Under the pieces are notes generated by a model, which ran no database searches, was not told where the DNA came from, and was given only the letters and a program-made list of their open reading frames with translations. From the NCBI GenBank assembly GCA_054601695.1, contig BAAHQB010000079.1:62001-126000 (forward strand): 64,000 nucleotides of DNA, written 5' to 3'. Positions 1-64,000 of this stretch are shown here, one piece after another; within the stretch, counting starts at the first letter, position 1; each line of letters starts with the position of its first letter. The stretch is from Amorphochlora amoebiformis. Its lineage: Eukaryota; Cercozoa; Chlorarachniophyceae. Made by a program: the position numbers and the translations under genes.

Positions 1-7658
<7,658 letters not shown>

Positions 7659-8981
7659 CTGGGAAAGGGGGGAGATGTAAAATTGGAGGGAATCTTTGGA
7701 ATGTTCTTCAAATATTGCGCTTCAGGCTTGAATTCCTTTTGCTTTTGTGGAAAAAGGAAAAGTGGGTAGAGGGTGATTTGTAAGGAGGAGAGGAGAGGAA
7801 ATATTGCAGTTTTGGATCCACATCATCGACGAGGCACGCCGATTCCATTCTTCAACCGCATTTCCTGGGTCCCGAATATTGGATTCCGAAATTATTCTTA
7901 GATCGATATGTGAGATATTAATGCGAAATATCGGAAAATTCAATGTTTCAAGTTCCCCCCCCCCTCCCAAAAACTGGGAACAAAAACCCCTAATACTAGG
8001 CACGTGTCGAGCCTATGCTGGTATGCGTCTTTCAAGGCCTATCAGAGCCTAATTTCAAAGATTTGTGTGGATCGAAGGAAAATTGGAACCGTCAGAATGA
8101 CCCGGAATTCACGATTTTCTAGGGTCTATCTGAAATGGAGACGGTATGCAACGTGCCGTATACCAGGAGAATCACTAGCAAGTCCTAGTTTAACTAGTTC
8201 GAGAGTTATTAGTTGGAGCGTCTAATATCTACAGCATATCTACATCATAGTTCCACAGTACAATGCACATCACAATATGAAATCTAGTAAATATCTAGCC
8301 CCTGGTTCTACCGGTGCTCCCTCCTTAAGTAGGTCACGTGACTACATATACAGTAGGTCATGTGGCTACATATACAATAGGTCACGTGACTATGTGAACA
8401 GTCATCCCGGCCGGCCGTAATACATTTGTATATGCATGTACATACAAACATCTATTTATACACTGTAAAAATATATCCAAACCAATCAGACCGATCCAAC
8501 GCAACCCTAAAATATACCCCTAAGATCTACCATCTTTAACCCTATGCCCCTAATATCTACCCCTCCAAACCCTAGCTTTAGCTCGTCCCAACACATGCCA
8601 GATACATACGCATGGTCAAGTGACGTAAGGTCCGCGGTCACAGGTGTGTCAGCGTGTGTCTGTCGACATTGGCTTTAGGAGGGATTTTGTGGTTACATAT
8701 ACGTAGGACAACCAAAGGCAGTAGGTCATGTGACTACTACTGAGTCACGAACTGTTCTAGCTGTTGCACTCAGTACATGGACATGTACTAGATGTACATC
8801 ATGGTATGATAATTACCAGTGTGTATACCATGATATACAAATATTCACAGGTTCCTCCTGGGGGTTAGCATAAGCCAAGTTTGGTACACATTACAATGAT
8901 TGTTTATCTATGCATGCGATGCGTCGAAGAGTAGGATACCCTGGGTTGCATTCGTTCTTGTAAAACAGCACGAATCTTGCG
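7659..8981. promoter_or_regulatory. divergent spacer between RecQ and BLUF genes
   Basis: About 1.3 kb between the first confident RecQ exon (minus) and the BLUF start codon (plus). It should hold both promoters and the unresolved 5' exon(s) of RecQ; the minus-strand frame starting at ATG 7848 is the best candidate. It is nearly free of (TA)n, unlike the introns. No TATA box or initiator could be assigned with confidence. Confidence 0.5.
8331..8402. promoter_or_regulatory. three 24-bp repeats carrying GGTCACGTGACT
   Basis: Units start at 8331, 8355 and 8379 (TAGGTCACGTGACTACATATACAG type). The first and third contain the palindrome GTCACGTGAC with the CACGTG E-box/G-box core; the middle one has CATGTG. 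A related single copy (TAGGTCATGTGACTAC) lies at 8722-8737. CACGTG is bound by bHLH or bZIP factors in many eukaryotes; a role here is inferred from position in the divergent spacer. Confidence 0.55.
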
Positions 8982-15307
<6,326 letters not shown>

Positions 15308-15525
15308 CACACATATGTATGTATGTATGTCTCAAAAGAAGCAATTGTACTATATCAACTCAAACATATGTATGCATGTCTCAAAAGAAGCAATTGTAGT
15401 ATATAAACTCGTAGATGTATGTATGCATGTCTCAAAGAAGCAATTATAGCATACAACTAACACATACGTATGTATGTATGTCTCAAAAGAAGCAATTGCT
15501 CTATATCAACTCACAGATATGTATG

Positions 15526-15561
<36 letters not shown>

Positions 15562-15784
15562 TATAATATATATAAATATATGGATACATATAGAAATATA
15601 TTTACATATATATATATATTTATATATATATATATGTATATATGTATATATATATGTATATAATATACATATATATATATACATAAATATATACATATTT
15701 ATATATAAATATATATATATATATATAGATATATTTATATCACAACAACAAAAATAGAAAAAATCATACATATCATAATCTTAA

Positions 15785-20923
<5,139 letters not shown>

Positions 20924-21506
20924 CGGCCGTCAAAATTATATGTAAGATATTCTGTTTATAAACTTAGCATATAAATGAATTGTGCGCATGTAATCTTTCT
21001 AGCTCCGGTCCGAAAAGCTCGAAGCGCATTGCTTAGTTGCCGCGCATGAAGTAGACCATACCTGAATCTAAATTCAGATGATTATTTATTCTGTTTTATC
21101 ATGTTTTAGAGCGCGCATTGATCTGATTACGTGATGCTTAAATTTCGAATCAGATCACGATGAATTAACTAGATTATAATAGAGGTCGTGTATGCTCACT
21201 AACTTTGAGCCGATACCAGACAACATAGCTAAATCATGATGCATGGCATGGACCTTTTCCTTACTGAGCCTGTGGTAATACTATTAATCTAGTTAATATT
21301 AAAACTTAGATGATAATTGATATCAGTATATAGACGCGCGCACTAGTACTAGATAGACTGATAGTAGATATTGTATGCAGATTTAGATGGAATGGGGGGC
21401 CCAGTGATAATAATTCATTGTCGTGTTACACGCTTCTTGCTGCAATCACTGCAAATGTGATCCAAATTTAAACCGTTACTCGTATTTTCCAGTGTGGAGA
21501 GCAAAT
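20924..21506. other. convergent intergenic spacer
   Basis: 583 bp between the stop codons of the PDZ gene (plus) and the membrane-protein gene (minus). Mixed-composition sequence without (TA)n and rich in CTAG and TGATCA-like words. No gene, terminator or RNA recognised. Confidence 0.6.
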
Positions 21507-63771
<42,265 letters not shown>

Positions 63772-63887
63772 CTAATCAGACGCGAATAAGAACAAAACCA
63801 GTAACAACTCAGATATTCTTCATCAATTATCAATACGAACAAACGCGAGATTTATAAACTACATGTATATTTTTATACATATATATA

Positions 63888-63921
<34 letters not shown>

Positions 63922-64000
63922 TAATATATTAGCCTGCTACTATGCATGGATATATACAGATCTAACCTTATTATAGTGTCTGTTTTTTTACACGTTTATG
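63772..64000. other. sequence upstream of the first confident channel exon
   Basis: Contains (TA)n at 63870-63925 and a possible 13-nt exon at 63967-63979 (AG acceptor, GTTAGA donor, right phase to continue into residues NEEGK). No promoter or start codon recognised. The gene probably continues to the right. Confidence 0.4.

Noticed and set aside
7812-7875. Possible plus-strand exon FWIHIIDEARRFHSS upstream of the BLUF start
   Set aside because: The acceptor lacks a pyrimidine tract, no start codon leads to it, and the BLUF frame already has an ATG preceded by an in-frame stop.

Overview
The window is nuclear DNA of a eukaryote, most likely a protist. It has GT-AG spliceosomal introns, very short exons, and introns filled with (TA)n microsatellites and degenerate CCCTAA/TTAGGG repeats. 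TAA, TAG and TGA all end reading frames, so the standard code fits. I cannot name the lineage. Long frames of alternating Tyr-Ile across (TA)n tracts are artefacts. The real genes were found by joining short exons whose AG/GT boundaries and reading phases agree from one exon to the next.

Five genes can be read. (1) 1-7658, minus strand: a RecQ-family DNA helicase, cut by the left edge, with Q motif, Walker A, motif Ia, DEAH box and motif III in order. (2) 8982-15307, plus strand: a 343-residue protein in 17 exons with two tandem BLUF (blue-light/FAD) domains; the first keeps the flavin-contacting Asn and Gln, the second is degenerate. It is head-to-head with the RecQ gene across a spacer holding CACGTG-bearing 24-bp repeats. 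(3) 16810-20923, plus strand: a 164-residue single-PDZ-domain protein in nine exons, starting inside a 1.8-kb block of telomere-like repeats. (4) 21507-28382, minus strand: a 289-residue, eight-exon protein with about five membrane segments and no recognised family. (5) 31013-63771 and perhaps beyond the right edge, minus strand: 82 exons (mean 62 nt) encoding 1,692 residues, a long ankyrin-repeat region fused to a polycystin-2-type (TRPP) cation channel. The summed coding lengths of genes 2, 3, 4 and 5 each divide exactly by three and end in a stop.

Layout: RecQ and BLUF diverge at about 8 kb; BLUF and PDZ are in tandem; PDZ and the membrane-protein gene converge at about 21 kb; the membrane-protein and channel genes are in tandem on the minus strand with a 2.6-kb spacer. 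I found no transposase or reverse transcriptase, no rRNA or convincing tRNA, and no CRISPR array.

The main oddities are structural. Three introns consist almost wholly of degenerate CCCTAA repeats. At least four genes carry, in the intron just downstream of an exon, a second copy of that exon's 3' end together with its donor site. The light-sensing (BLUF) and cation-channel genes both look divergent from textbook members at key residues. All exon joins are inferred from sequence alone.
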